NCBI GenBank assembly: GCA_030430715.1
Contig: JAUIJZ010000010.1
Coordinates: 1 to 55,689, forward strand
Length of the DNA stretch: 55,689 nt
Reading direction: 5' to 3'
From: Alphaproteobacteria bacterium
Lineage (GTDB): Bacteria > Pseudomonadota > Alphaproteobacteria > Caulobacterales > Aquidulcibacteraceae
In this document: positions 17,797 to 26,693 of the stretch, in pieces
Layout: each line of letters starts with the position of its first letter
Numbering within the stretch: the stretch's first letter is position 1
Position numbers and translations under genes: made by a program
The notes under the pieces: model-generated
The model's input: the letters and a program-made list of their open reading frames with translations, nothing else
Told to the model about the DNA's origin: nothing
The model's database searches: none

Positions 17797-20301
17797 GTGA
17801 TCGACAGCACATCAATAAAGAACGCACGGGCGCGCGCCCGCATGCGCAAAATGGCGCCACCACAAGAGAAACCGCGCATTCGCGTCAGGGCCGCTACGGC
17901 GCCGTCCCCGATCGCAATCGAAACGCCTCGCGAGGACGAAGAAGCGCCGTTTGATCCCCCGGATGCGGACGAAATCGCCGCTATGGGCGCTTGGACCGGC
18001 GAAGAGGACGCCGGCGACGAGCATGCATGCGCGTTCTCTTGGCATGAATCGGCGCCTGTAGAGGCTGAGCACCAATGCATCACGCATGCAGAATGCGCAG
18101 CGGATGATGCCGAGCCAGTGTTTGCCCCCGAGACAACACCCGTTTTGACCACGCCACCAATCAGCTCAGCGCAACAACGCTTTGAAGCCGACGCGATTTC
18201 AATGATCGCTTCTCATGCCTCCGCACATGCGCCAGTTGCGGAGAACGAACTAGAGCTTACGCAGCAACAACCTGCCGGGAGATCAAATGATCCAGCCTAC
18301 GAGCAGCCTGCACCGCCAATCACGATTCATGGCAGTTGGGATCGCCAAGAAATCAGCGGCATGCTGGACGCCTTCGCGTCCGACCGCCGTATGGCGCGCG
18401 CATCGATCACCATTGAACGCGGCGGCGTAGACGCCGCCCTGGCGCGTTTCGATCACCAGCCACCGCCCGATCTGCTCATCCTGGACAGCACGCTACGGGC
18501 ACGCGAATTATTAGACGGCGTCGATCATCTGCTCACTAGGATGGGTGAGAAGGGAAAAATTTTCGTCGTCGGCGCTGTCAACGATATCGGCCTACTACGC
18601 GAACTTGCAGCCAGGGGCGTGAAATACGTTGTGCCGCCCATCCGCGAAGATGATCTCGTTCGCGCGGTCTGCGGCCTTTATGCAGAGGCGGACACTTCGC
18701 ATGTCATCGCAATCATGGGTGCACGCGGCGGCGTCGGCGCATCTACGCTGGCGCACAACCTGGCCTGGTCCCTCGCCGAAAGACACGGCGCCGAAACCAC
18801 TTTGATCGATCTCGACATTGGCTTCGGCGCGGCGGCTTTCAATGTTCAACGCCCAGCGACGCTTACATTCGCAGATGCGGCTGGCGCTCAAGACATCGGC
18901 GCCATTGAGCGCGCCGCAGTCCACCATACGCCGCGCCTGCAAATTCTCGCCGCGCCGACAGAACTCAATCCCGCATACGAAATTGACATTCCGACACTTG
19001 AACATCTGGTCACGCGTGCGCGCCGCGCCACTTCGTTCGTGGTGCTGGACTTGCCGCATGCTTGGCATCCTTGGGTTCGACGCGCACTCACCCTCGCTGA
19101 TGAAGCCGTTATTGTGGCCGCCCCCGAACTCGCCAGCCTGCGCAACACCGACAATATTCTGAAAGATCTCAAAAACGAACGCGGCACTAGTGACCCTCTA
19201 CTTGTTATGTCGATGTGTGGTGTACCGAAACGGCCGGAAATCTCAGCCAAAGAGTTCGCACAGGCTCTAGACACCAAACCAATCGCCACGCTCGCCTATG
19301 AGCCCGCCTTATTCGGCGCCGCCGCGCTAGCAGGGCAAATGCTGGGTGAAGCGGCGCCACGCGCGAAAGCGACGCGAACCATTGACGCGCTCGCACACGC
19401 ACTCACAGGTCTTCCGCCAATAAAAAACACGAAGACGCTAACGTTGAAAGACACGGCGCACGCCATGAAGGCCGCCGCACACCGTATGCAAAGCAACGCT
19501 GATCAAACAGTGGACGACGCCCCGCTGGAATTGCTTCCAGTCGAAGATGAGTACATCGCCAAAGCCCGCGGAGCGACAGAAGCCAGCCTCGACACACCGG
19601 CAGCCGCCCCACCGCGGGCAAAGTCTTGGCTGCCCTTGCGCGTCGCCTGTTATGTCGCCGCGATCCTTTTGCTAAGCTCGGTGTGGCGCCTCCAAAATGA
19701 CAGCAGTGCCGAGGCTCATGCGCCCACGCCGCCCGCTTCGGCTGCTGAGCTCTCAGATGATACCCGCGCCGCTTGGGGCTTGCTCTTGGATGGGCGCGAG
19801 CGCGAAGCCGCGGCACGCCTACGTATCCTCAGCGAACAAGGGTTTGCGCCAGCGCAATACTTTCTCGCGAACGCTTATCTGCGCGGAACGGGCCTGTCAG
19901 CAAATCGCGCGCAGGCACGGCTTTGGACCGAACGCGCGGCGCAATCTGGACATGCGCGGGCGATGCATGATCTTGGCGTTTATTATGCCAGCGGCGACAG
20001 CGCATCCGCCGATGACGCGGCGGCTTTGCTTTGGTTCCGCCGCGCAGCCGAGCGAGATGTCGCCGATAGCCAATATAATCTCGGCGTCTTCTACCAAGAA
20101 GGACGCGGCGTCACCGCCGACGCAAGCGAAAGCTTGTTCTGGCTGCGGCTCGCCGCACGACGAGGCGGAGAGGACGCCGCCGCACGCATCCGTGCCGTGG
20201 AAGCGCAATTAAGCGCTGACGAAATTGCCCGCGTTCATGCCCGCGTGCATGCGTTTCAGCCCCGCATGACGATGGCCTCGCTTGAGGTCAGCGGACGCTG
20301 A
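17797..20301 (+). CDS. CpaE/TadZ-like ATPase fused to a membrane helix and Sel1 repeats
   Basis: This 834-residue protein has an unusual layout. Residues 1-170 are acidic, Pro/Ala-rich and probably disordered. Residues about 175-300 resemble a degenerate receiver domain (DLLILDSTLRARELLDG, GKIFVVGAVNDIGLLRELAARG). From about 305 there is a MinD-type ATPase with atypical P-loop MGARGGVGASTLAHNLAWSL, in which the usual lysine is alanine, as in CpaE/TadZ, and a TLIDLDIGFG strand. A membrane helix lies at about 612-632 (LPLRVACYVAAILLLSSVW). The rest (about 660-800) carries at least four Sel1 repeats, e.g. PAQYFLANAYLRGTGL and DSQYNLGVFYQEGRG. A GTG at 17797 is used; an ATG 15 codons later is possible. 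No other pilus-assembly genes are near. The C-terminal 14 bases overlap the convergent sppA. Confidence 0.82.
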   Translation: MIDSTSIKNARARARMRKMAPPQEKPRIRVRAATAPSPIAIETPREDEEAPFDPPDADEIAAMGAWTGEEDAGDEHACAFSWHESAPVEAEHQCITHAECAADDAEPVFAPETTPVLTTPPISSAQQRFEADAISMIASHASAHAPVAENELELTQQQPAGRSNDPAYEQPAPPITIHGSWDRQEISGMLDAFASDRRMARASITIERGGVDAALARFDHQPPPDLLILDSTLRARELLDGVDHLLTRMGEKGKIFVVGAVNDIGLLRELAARGVKYVVPPIREDDLVRAVCGLYAEADTSHVIAIMGARGGVGASTLAHNLAWSLAERHGAETTLIDLDIGFGAAAFNVQRPATLTFADAAGAQDIGAIERAAVHHTPRLQILAAPTELNPAYEIDIPTLEHLVTRARRATSFVVLDLPHAWHPWVRRALTLADEAVIVAAPELASLRNTDNILKDLKNERGTSDPLLVMSMCGVPKRPEISAKEFAQALDTKPIATLAYEPALFGAAALAGQMLGEAAPRAKATRTIDALAHALTGLPPIKNTKTLTLKDTAHAMKAAAHRMQSNADQTVDDAPLELLPVEDEYIAKARGATEASLDTPAAAPPRAKSWLPLRVACYVAAILLLSSVWRLQNDSSAEAHAPTPPASAAELSDDTRAAWGLLLDGREREAAARLRILSEQGFAPAQYFLANAYLRGTGLSANRAQARLWTERAAQSGHARAMHDLGVYYASGDSASADDAAALLWFRRAAERDVADSQYNLGVFYQEGRGVTADASESLFWLRLAARRGGEDAAARIRAVEAQLSADEIARVHARVHAFQPRMTMASLEVSGR

Positions 20302-22048
20302 TGCGCGGCGCCTCGGCGCGCACATTCACATCCTCTTCGCGTATTGCCTCCAGAGCCTGCTGCACGCGCGGGTTTGAGAGCGCCGCATTAAGACGAGCCA
20401 GCCCCTCCACCGCCTCGGCCGAGACGCCAAACAGACGCCCCAGAGACGCAAACGCATTCTGCTGCATTGGGTAATGTCGCAATTGCACGCGGGCATCTGC
20501 TTCGATGCCCGCCAATTCGCGCGCACGCGCCACCGCGACAGAGAAACCGCCCAGATGATCGACGAGCCCGCGCTCTAGCGCTTGCCGGCCTGTCCAGACT
20601 CGTCCCCGCGCAACCTCCCGCACTTGTTCTGGCGTCATATCTCGGCCTTCAGCGACCAGACTGACGAAATCGGCGTAGGCGCGGTCGATAAATGCCGAGA
20701 ACGCGGCGCGCTCAGCTTGGTTGAAAGGCCGTTCGGTGCTGAACATTTCCGTCATCGGAGAGCCCACGGACAGCATCTCCGTGTTGACGGAGAAATAGTG
20801 CTGCAGCGCCGGCCCAAGAATGAGCTTGCCGCCGACAACGCCGATTGACCCGGTGATTGTCGAGGGCGAGGCAATGATTTCGTCGGCATCGGCCGAGACG
20901 TAATAGCCGCCTGACGCCGCGACTTCGCCCATCGACACCACGACAGGTTTTCCACGCTCACGCGCGGTGCGCAGAGCAGCCAGGATTTGGTCCGAAGCGA
21001 CTACCGATCCGCCAGGGCTTGAAACGCGGAAGACAATCGCCGCGACATCCTCGTCGTCCGATGCGTCAAGCAGCGCCTGGGCGATGAGGTCGCTGGTCAT
21101 ATTCGAAGCACCGCCAAGCAGGTCGACGGTTTCCGGTCCGGACACAATCGCGCCCTCGCCTTGAACCACTGCAATAACACGACCGCCCGTTGAGATGCGG
21201 GGCTGATACGCTGCAAAATCGATCATTTGCGCGCTATTGTTATTGGCGCGGTCGAGCGCTGCGACTTCGGCGTCCTCAGGCCGGCCGAGCCGGTCGACCA
21301 ATCGCAATTCGACGGCGCGCTGCCCCGTGAAAGGCGTAGCCTCGATCGCCGCGGCCAAGTCGGCGACCTGGATCTCTCTGTCGGCTGCGATATTGGCAAG
21401 CATGTTGTCATACATGCTCTGCATTAACGCGACCGTGGATTCACGATGCGCTTCAGTGAACCCTCGCTCTGTGTATTGGTTGGCGTAGGTTTTATATTCC
21501 TCACGCGCCTCAAACTGAGCCTGAACGCGATAACGCTGCAGCGCGCCGCCGAGGAATATTCCCTCCGAGGTTACGCCCATCGGCATGAACTCACTCGCAC
21601 CTTGCAGCCAAAGCTCGTCGGCGTCAGCGACCGCCATGTAGCCCGGCATAGACATGCGCACGCCGTCATTTTGCAAATGCGCGACCACGAACTTGCCTTC
21701 CTCGCGGAACGCGGCAAGCGCTGTGCGAATTTCCTCGGCCTGCGCGGCCGCCATGCCCGTTGTGTTGGCGCGCACGTAAAGACCGCGCACGCGATCGTCA
21801 TGGGCGGCGGATTCGATACGGCTGAGCACGTTGAGCAAGGACGGCGCGGCGCTGAGCGAGGCGAATGGATTTTGCGGCGGCTGATCCGGCATCGCCGTGC
21901 GCATATCTAACGATAGAACCATCTGTGCTGGCTGCGCTGGCGGCTGGGCCGCGCCCAGTATCATTGAAAACAACAACACTGGCGCAACGAAGACGAACAG
22001 CGCCAAGCCAACCAGTACGCCCGCCACCGTGATGAGGAATTGCTTCAC
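20288..22048 (-). CDS. sppA: Signal peptide peptidase SppA, 67-kDa type
   Basis: A 586-residue inner-membrane serine protease that degrades cleaved signal peptides. An N-terminal membrane anchor (TVAGVLVGLALFVFVAPVLL) is followed by two tandem ClpP-like domains. The catalytic dyad is visible: general-base lysine K186 in EEYKTYANQYTERG and nucleophile S379 in GEVAASGGYY. The double-domain length agrees with the E. coli-type enzyme and not with the short SppA36K. The C-terminus overlaps the end of the convergent CpaE-like gene by 14 bases. Confidence 0.93.
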   Translation of the reverse strand: MKQFLITVAGVLVGLALFVFVAPVLLFSMILGAAQPPAQPAQMVLSLDMRTAMPDQPPQNPFASLSAAPSLLNVLSRIESAAHDDRVRGLYVRANTTGMAAAQAEEIRTALAAFREEGKFVVAHLQNDGVRMSMPGYMAVADADELWLQGASEFMPMGVTSEGIFLGGALQRYRVQAQFEAREEYKTYANQYTERGFTEAHRESTVALMQSMYDNMLANIAADREIQVADLAAAIEATPFTGQRAVELRLVDRLGRPEDAEVAALDRANNNSAQMIDFAAYQPRISTGGRVIAVVQGEGAIVSGPETVDLLGGASNMTSDLIAQALLDASDDEDVAAIVFRVSSPGGSVVASDQILAALRTARERGKPVVVSMGEVAASGGYYVSADADEIIASPSTITGSIGVVGGKLILGPALQHYFSVNTEMLSVGSPMTEMFSTERPFNQAERAAFSAFIDRAYADFVSLVAEGRDMTPEQVREVARGRVWTGRQALERGLVDHLGGFSVAVARARELAGIEADARVQLRHYPMQQNAFASLGRLFGVSAEAVEGLARLNAALSNPRVQQALEAIREEDVNVRAEAPRISVR

Positions 22049-22207
22049 AGGTCAGACCCTCCATCCTCGGCATACCGCCGCAGCCCCCGAGAAGTGATAT
22101 GCGCGGGACCGGAAGGCAAGCTGTAGCCCCCGCAACTGCCACTGGCGATGGACGGGGGGCGGACGCCGCGCCATGTTATGCCAGTGGGACCTGGAGGAAT
22201 ATGGCGC

Positions 22208-22672
22208 ATGGACGGGCGGCGCACGCTTGGCCCCCCCAGCGACGACTGGATGCATGAGCAGCAGCGGCGCGCCGAGGCAGAGGCGGAGGCGTGGCGCAGC
22301 CTTCGCTATGCCTTGGGCCGGGCGCCGGCATTACCGCCATCTGGAGCGCCTGCGGCAATTGAGCCGCCCCATACCCCTCCTCCACGCGCCGAAAATCCTC
22401 ATCGCACCGGCAGCACCATCCTCAAGGGCTTGGTCAGGGTATGCCTGGGCGGCCTTGGCGCATTCTTAGGCTATATCTCGGCCACGGATAGCAGCCTGGG
22501 GGAATTTGAGGTCTGGCTCGCCACCATGGCCGGCTTTGCCGTCGCCCTGTCCCTCTCCATGTTCGATCCGTTTCGACGCATGGTCCACATGCTGGCGGAA
22601 ACCACGCGCTGGACGCTAATCCTGGCCGTCTGCTTCGGCGGCCTATGGCTATTCCTGCACGGACAAGGCTAG
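22208..22672 (+). CDS. Membrane protein of unknown function (two helices)
   Basis: From the ATG at 22208 (GGAGGA about ten bases upstream) it has 154 residues; an earlier in-frame ATG at 22148 would add a stretch of low quality. The first 75 residues are polar, rich in Glu/Ala/Pro (EQQRRAEAEAEAWRSL, PPHTPPPRAENP). Two or three hydrophobic segments follow (GLVRVCLGGLGAFLGYIS, WLATMAGFAVALSLSMF, WTLILAVCFGGLWLFL). It is divergent from sppA and directly followed by tRNA genes on the other strand. No family recognised. Confidence 0.65.
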   Translation: MDGRRTLGPPSDDWMHEQQRRAEAEAEAWRSLRYALGRAPALPPSGAPAAIEPPHTPPPRAENPHRTGSTILKGLVRVCLGGLGAFLGYISATDSSLGEFEVWLATMAGFAVALSLSMFDPFRRMVHMLAETTRWTLILAVCFGGLWLFLHGQG

Positions 22673-22695
22673 CGGACCTGGTTTTCCGCAAAAAA

Positions 22696-22772
22696 TGGTC
22701 GGAGCAGCAAGATTCGAACTTACGACCCCCACGTCCCGAACGTGGTGCTCTACCAGGCTGAGCTATGCTCCG
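22696..22772 (-). tRNA. tRNA-Pro(CGG)
   Basis: A 77-base cloverleaf on the minus strand with acceptor CGGAGCA/TGCTCCG, anticodon stem CCACG/CGTGG and loop TTCGGGA, giving anticodon CGG. The T arm carries GTTCGAATC and CCA is encoded at the 3' end. Confidence 0.95.
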
Positions 22773-22832
22773 AGGAGCGCGGCTTATAGACCGCGCCCAC
22801 GGCCCGCGCAACGCGCCGATAAGCGCGAAGGG

Positions 22833-22907
22833 TGGCTGGGGTGCTAGGATTCGAACCTAGGAATGGCGGTACCAAAAACCGCTGCCTTACCGCTTGGCTA
22901 CACCCCA
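22833..22907 (-). tRNA. tRNA-Gln(UUG)
   Basis: A 75-base cloverleaf on the minus strand with acceptor TGGGGTG/CACCCCA, anticodon stem GCGGT/ACCGC and loop TTTTGGT, giving anticodon UUG. The T arm has GGTTCGAATCC and the CCA end is encoded. It lies 60 bases upstream of tRNA-Pro on the same strand. Confidence 0.95.
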
Positions 22908-23015
22908 AATCACGGGTCGCGCTACTTAATGGCGCCCGCTATCCGATGCAACAGCGTCGGTGAGACGCAAGGCTGTGCAGTTGATCAGCCAGACCGCCTC
23001 GCCTAGCCCTTTGGC

Positions 23016-24941
23016 ATGGATGCTTCACCCCCCGTAGAAATCGTGGTTGTCGCCCCGCCCCGGCTCGGAGAAGCCGCTCGGGACGAGGCTTTCAGCACTG
23101 TCCGCATCGATCCGAATGAGCTGGCCGTTGTCCCGCGCGTCGATGAGGCGCTCCGCGCTGCCCCAGGCGCCAGCCTGTTTCGGCGCTCCACATCGCTGGT
23201 CGCCAATGCCACCATCCAGGGCGCGAGCCTACGGGCGATCGCGCCATCCGGCGCGGGCCGCGCTTTGGTCACGCTGGAAGGCGCTCCGCTAAACGATCCG
23301 TTCGGCGGTTGGGTCATTTGGAGCGCTATTCCACGCGAGAGCATCGATCAGATCGACATCGTGCGCGGCGCTGGCGCAGGCCCTTATGGCGCGGGCGCGC
23401 TGACTGGCGTGATCGCACTCCGCGAAGCGGAAACTCCCGACGCGCTTACACTCAATGTCGCTGCTGGCGAGGGCGGATACGCGCGCGCAGGTTTGCACGC
23501 AGGCGCAGGCCAGCTCAGCTTCGCTGCGGCCGGTGAGCATTATGATGGCGACGTGCCCATACGCGCAGGGCGCGCTGCCGCCGACACGGAAGCTTATTTC
23601 GATAGCGCCGCCGCAAGCACACGCTGGATTAGCGCCAGCGGCCACGCCTCTTTACGCTTTGGCATTTACGAGGAAACGCGCGGCGCCGGCCTTGTCGGCG
23701 CCGAGAGCCGTTCCCGCGGCGCTACGCTCGCACTGACATACGCGCAATCCACCGATGATCGCGGTTGGCGTGCGCAGGGCTGGGTGGTGCAATCCGATTT
23801 CGCAAATAGTTCTGCCGCAGTTAGCGCAGATCGAAGCTCGACCAATGTCGTGAACGATCAGTACGAGACGCCAGCCTTGGGCGTTGGCGGCAACGTCGCC
23901 TATCGCGCCCATAGCGACGACACGCAATGGGAATGGGGCGCGGACGTGCGCTATGCCGATGGCGAAACACGCGAACGTTCTGGCTTCGGCCTGACCAACG
24001 GACGCATCGCCGGCGGATCCACCGCAATCGCTGGACTTTATGGCGAAGTCAGCCATCAAGCTGGCCCGTGGCTCGCCACCGGCGGCCTGCGTGCTGACTA
24101 TTCCGCAGCTTTTGATGGACATCGGCACGATTACGTTGTCGCCACCGGCGCGGCCCTGCCACTCGCGCCGGACGTCGCCGCGCCACCGGACGCCGACGAA
24201 GTCGTGCCCAGTGCGCGTCTTGGCTTGCGCCGCGATATGGGCGGCTTTGCGCTCCGGACTGCGGCTTACACCAGCTTTCGCGCGCCGAATTTGAACGAGT
24301 TGCATCGTCCATTTCGCGTCGGCAGCGACACCACGCTCGCCAATCCGGCGCTCGAAGCCGAACGGCTTTATGGCGCCGAAATTGGCGCCAGTGGCGACAA
24401 TTGGAGCGTCACTCTGTTTTACAATGAACTCGATGATGCGATTGGCAATGTAACCATCAGTTCGAGCGCATCGGGCGATATTCGCCAGCGCCAAAATCTC
24501 GGGCGCATCGAAGCGTTGGGGCTCGAAGCCGACACCCGTTGGCGCCTCGCCCCAAATATCGATCTGCGGGCCGGCATCGCCGCAACCGACGCCGAAGTCG
24601 CAAGCGCGCCAAACGCACCGCAATTGATCGGGCTACAGCCCGCGCAAGCGCCCGAGCTGACCGCAACGCTCGGCGCGATTTGGCGTGTGCTGCCAAACAC
24701 AACGCTTTTCACTGACGCACGCTGGGAAAGCGCGCGTTGGGAAGACGATCTCAACACCCGCCGGCTTAGCGCCGCGCTCAATGTCGATGCGCGCCTGTCG
24801 ATCAGCCTTACGCAACATCTCGCGGTCGAATTCTCAGCGGAAAACCTGTTGGACGAAGAGATTGAAGTGCGTGAGGACGGCGCAGGCCTTGAAAGCTTCG
24901 CGCCTTCGCAACGCTTCACAATTGGGCTGTCAGTGCGATAA
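23016..24941 (+). CDS. TonB-dependent receptor, BtuB-like size, no signal peptide visible
   Basis: A 641-residue outer-membrane receptor with the plug domain at the N-terminus (VPRVDEALRAAPGASLFRRS, then GAPLNDPFGGWVIW, and the IDIVRGAGAGPYGAGALTGVI motif) and a beta-barrel ending in aromatic-spaced strands and FTIGLSVR. The size is similar to BtuB. The frame opens at ATG 23016 with residues MDASPPVEIVVVAPP, which resemble a mature TonB-box start; an in-frame TAG lies four codons upstream and no signal peptide or clear ribosome site is seen before it. The gene may be 5'-truncated, or its true start may be altered by a frameshift. The substrate is unknown. Confidence 0.8.
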   Translation: MDASPPVEIVVVAPPRLGEAARDEAFSTVRIDPNELAVVPRVDEALRAAPGASLFRRSTSLVANATIQGASLRAIAPSGAGRALVTLEGAPLNDPFGGWVIWSAIPRESIDQIDIVRGAGAGPYGAGALTGVIALREAETPDALTLNVAAGEGGYARAGLHAGAGQLSFAAAGEHYDGDVPIRAGRAAADTEAYFDSAAASTRWISASGHASLRFGIYEETRGAGLVGAESRSRGATLALTYAQSTDDRGWRAQGWVVQSDFANSSAAVSADRSSTNVVNDQYETPALGVGGNVAYRAHSDDTQWEWGADVRYADGETRERSGFGLTNGRIAGGSTAIAGLYGEVSHQAGPWLATGGLRADYSAAFDGHRHDYVVATGAALPLAPDVAAPPDADEVVPSARLGLRRDMGGFALRTAAYTSFRAPNLNELHRPFRVGSDTTLANPALEAERLYGAEIGASGDNWSVTLFYNELDDAIGNVTISSSASGDIRQRQNLGRIEALGLEADTRWRLAPNIDLRAGIAATDAEVASAPNAPQLIGLQPAQAPELTATLGAIWRVLPNTTLFTDARWESARWEDDLNTRRLSAALNVDARLSISLTQHLAVEFSAENLLDEEIEVREDGAGLESFAPSQRFTIGLSVR

Positions 24942-25004
24942 CCACCGCCAAAGGCCTTGCCAAACACACTAAATTTGCGGCTTTAAAAGCGTATCCCGCA
25001 CAAG

Positions 25005-25517
25005 ATGGATTCGTTCATGACGAGACTGAGCTACAAGCCCGGAGATTTCGACCTCGCTGTTCGCCGCTCGCGCACGGGACTTGGCCTCTACGCCAATGAG
25101 CCAATCCCAAAAGGTTCTTGCGTGATTGAATATACGGGCGTGGAAATCACCAAGGAGCAGGAAGAAAAAAGCCGCTCCAAGTATCTTTTCGAGATCCATT
25201 CGCGGAAAACCATCGACGGCGCGCCGCGCTGGAATACGGCGCGCTACATCAATCATTCCTGCCGTCCGAATTGCGAGCCCAACATCCACAAGGGCCGGGT
25301 TTATATCCACGCCAAGCGCAACATTAAGCCGGGCGAGGAACTGGCCTATGATTACGGCAAGAATTACTTCAATCAGTACCTGAAGGACATCTGCGCCTGC
25401 CCCAAATGCAAGCCGGAAAAGCCCGCCGCAACACGCGCGGCAGCAGCACGGGTTTCAGCGAAAACCGTCCGCAAAACTGCAAAAAAAGCAGAGGCCAAGC
25501 CGCGCAAACGCGCCTAA
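25005..25517 (+). CDS. SET-domain lysine methyltransferase with basic tail
   Basis: A 170-residue protein with a compact SET domain: GLGLYANEPIPKGSCVIEYTG (N-part), RYINHSCRPNCEPN, the cofactor/knot motif, and GEELAYDYG. A cysteine cluster CACPKCKP looks like a post-SET zinc site. These enzymes transfer a methyl group from S-adenosylmethionine to lysine; the bacterial substrate is not known. The last 35 residues are rich in Lys, Ala and Arg (SAKTVRKTAKKAEAKPRKRA), like histone H1 or HU-tail sequences, which suggests nucleoid or nucleic acid binding. A second ATG four codons downstream is an alternative start. It stands alone on its strand between the TonB receptor and a VOC-family gene. Confidence 0.88.
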   Translation: MDSFMTRLSYKPGDFDLAVRRSRTGLGLYANEPIPKGSCVIEYTGVEITKEQEEKSRSKYLFEIHSRKTIDGAPRWNTARYINHSCRPNCEPNIHKGRVYIHAKRNIKPGEELAYDYGKNYFNQYLKDICACPKCKPEKPAATRAAAARVSAKTVRKTAKKAEAKPRKRA

Positions 25518-25615
25518 GCGATATTTCAATTTCGCAGACCTTGGCTGCATTGTCATCGCGCCGTCCCCAGGCTTAAATCCTCACAAGGATAATCCTGAGC
25601 GGAGGGAAACGCGTC

Positions 25616-25990
25616 ATGTTCACCAATGTCGTACTGGGCTCGAACGACGCCAAGCGCAGCAAGCAATTCTATGATGCGGTTCTCGGAGCGCTAGGCCACG
25701 GCGAAGGTCAAATGTTCGATCCGGATCACGTGCTCTACATGACGGAAGGCGGCATGCTCATTGCCGGCAAACCGCGCAATGGTGAGCCGATGACGATCTC
25801 AAACGGACTCACGATCGGACTTCGCGCCTCCAGCAAGGAGGCGGTCGGCGCCGCTCACGCCGCCGCTCTTGCCAATGGCGGCACTTGCGAAGGCCCTCCA
25901 GGACCGCGCGAATTCGCCCGCGGCGCCGAGGGCGCGTATTTTCGCGATCCCGACGGCAACAAGTTCAGCGTCTATTGCTTCACAGGCTAA
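25616..25990 (+). CDS. VOC-superfamily (glyoxalase/bleomycin-resistance-like) protein
   Basis: A 124-residue single-domain vicinal oxygen chelate fold protein. The start MFTNVVLGSNDAKRSKQFYDAVLGALG is typical of the family, and the end AYFRDPDGNKFSVYCF provides a canonical closing strand with the metal-ligand region. GGAGGG precedes the ATG. The reaction or ligand cannot be told: the family includes lyases, dioxygenases and binding proteins. Its stop lies one base from the stop of convergent rpiA. Confidence 0.82.
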   Translation: MFTNVVLGSNDAKRSKQFYDAVLGALGHGEGQMFDPDHVLYMTEGGMLIAGKPRNGEPMTISNGLTIGLRASSKEAVGAAHAAALANGGTCEGPPGPREFARGAEGAYFRDPDGNKFSVYCFTG

Positions 25991-25991
25991 G

Positions 25992-26693
25992 CTAGAGTCG
26001 CTTCACTTCTGCGCCCTTGGCTTTGCCGAGTATCACAGTGCGCGACAGGCCGATGAACAGGCCGTGCTCCACCACGCCGGGAATTTGACTGAGCGCGAAT
26101 GCGATCGCTTCAGGATCGCATAGGCGCTCGGCGTGCGCGTCGAGCACATAATTGCCACCGTCGGTAATCACAGGCTCGTTCGACTTGCCAGCGACGCGCA
26201 GCACGACCTTATCGCCGGCGCATCCCGTGTCGCGCATTACCTGATGCACGCGCTCAAGCGTCAGATTGAAACCAAAGCGAGTCACTTCCACCGGCAGCGG
26301 AAAAGCGCCCAGCGTATCGACCCACTTCGTCTCATCGGCGATGGTCACCATTTCCTTGCTGGCTGCGGCGACAATCTTCTCGCGCAAGAGCGCGCCGCCG
26401 CCGCCTTTCACGAGGCGGAAAGCGGGATCGATCTCATCGGCGCCGTCAACATCGACATCAATCGACGTGACTTGGCTGATCTCCAACAGCGGCACGCCGA
26501 CCTGCTCGGCCAATTGCTTCGTCGCTTCTGAGGTCGGCACGCCTTTGACGCGCAAACCCTCACGCACACGCTCGCCCAGAAGCCGCACGAAATGGGCGGA
26601 AGTCGAACCGGTGCCGAGGCCGACAACCATGCCGTCCTTGATGAAATCGAGCGCGGCGCGCGCCGCATTCAGCTTGGCGAGATCGGCGCTCAC
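25992..26693 (-). CDS. rpiA: Ribose-5-phosphate isomerase A
   Basis: A 233-residue enzyme that interconverts ribose-5-phosphate and ribulose-5-phosphate in the pentose phosphate pathway. Recognised by the N-terminal GMVVGLGTGSTSAHFV, DVDGADEIDPAF, and GGGGALLREKIVA (substrate loop with catalytic acid and lysine). The size and motif order match bacterial RpiA. Its ATG overlaps the stop of glmU by four bases, so the two are in one operon. Confidence 0.96.
   Translation of the reverse strand: MSADLAKLNAARAALDFIKDGMVVGLGTGSTSAHFVRLLGERVREGLRVKGVPTSEATKQLAEQVGVPLLEISQVTSIDVDVDGADEIDPAFRLVKGGGGALLREKIVAAASKEMVTIADETKWVDTLGAFPLPVEVTRFGFNLTLERVHQVMRDTGCAGDKVVLRVAGKSNEPVITDGGNYVLDAHAERLCDPEAIAFALSQIPGVVEHGLFIGLSRTVILGKAKGAEVKRL

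Noticed and set aside
22148-22207. N-terminal extension of the membrane protein at 22208
   Set aside because: The extension lacks a ribosome site, while GGAGGA precedes 22208.
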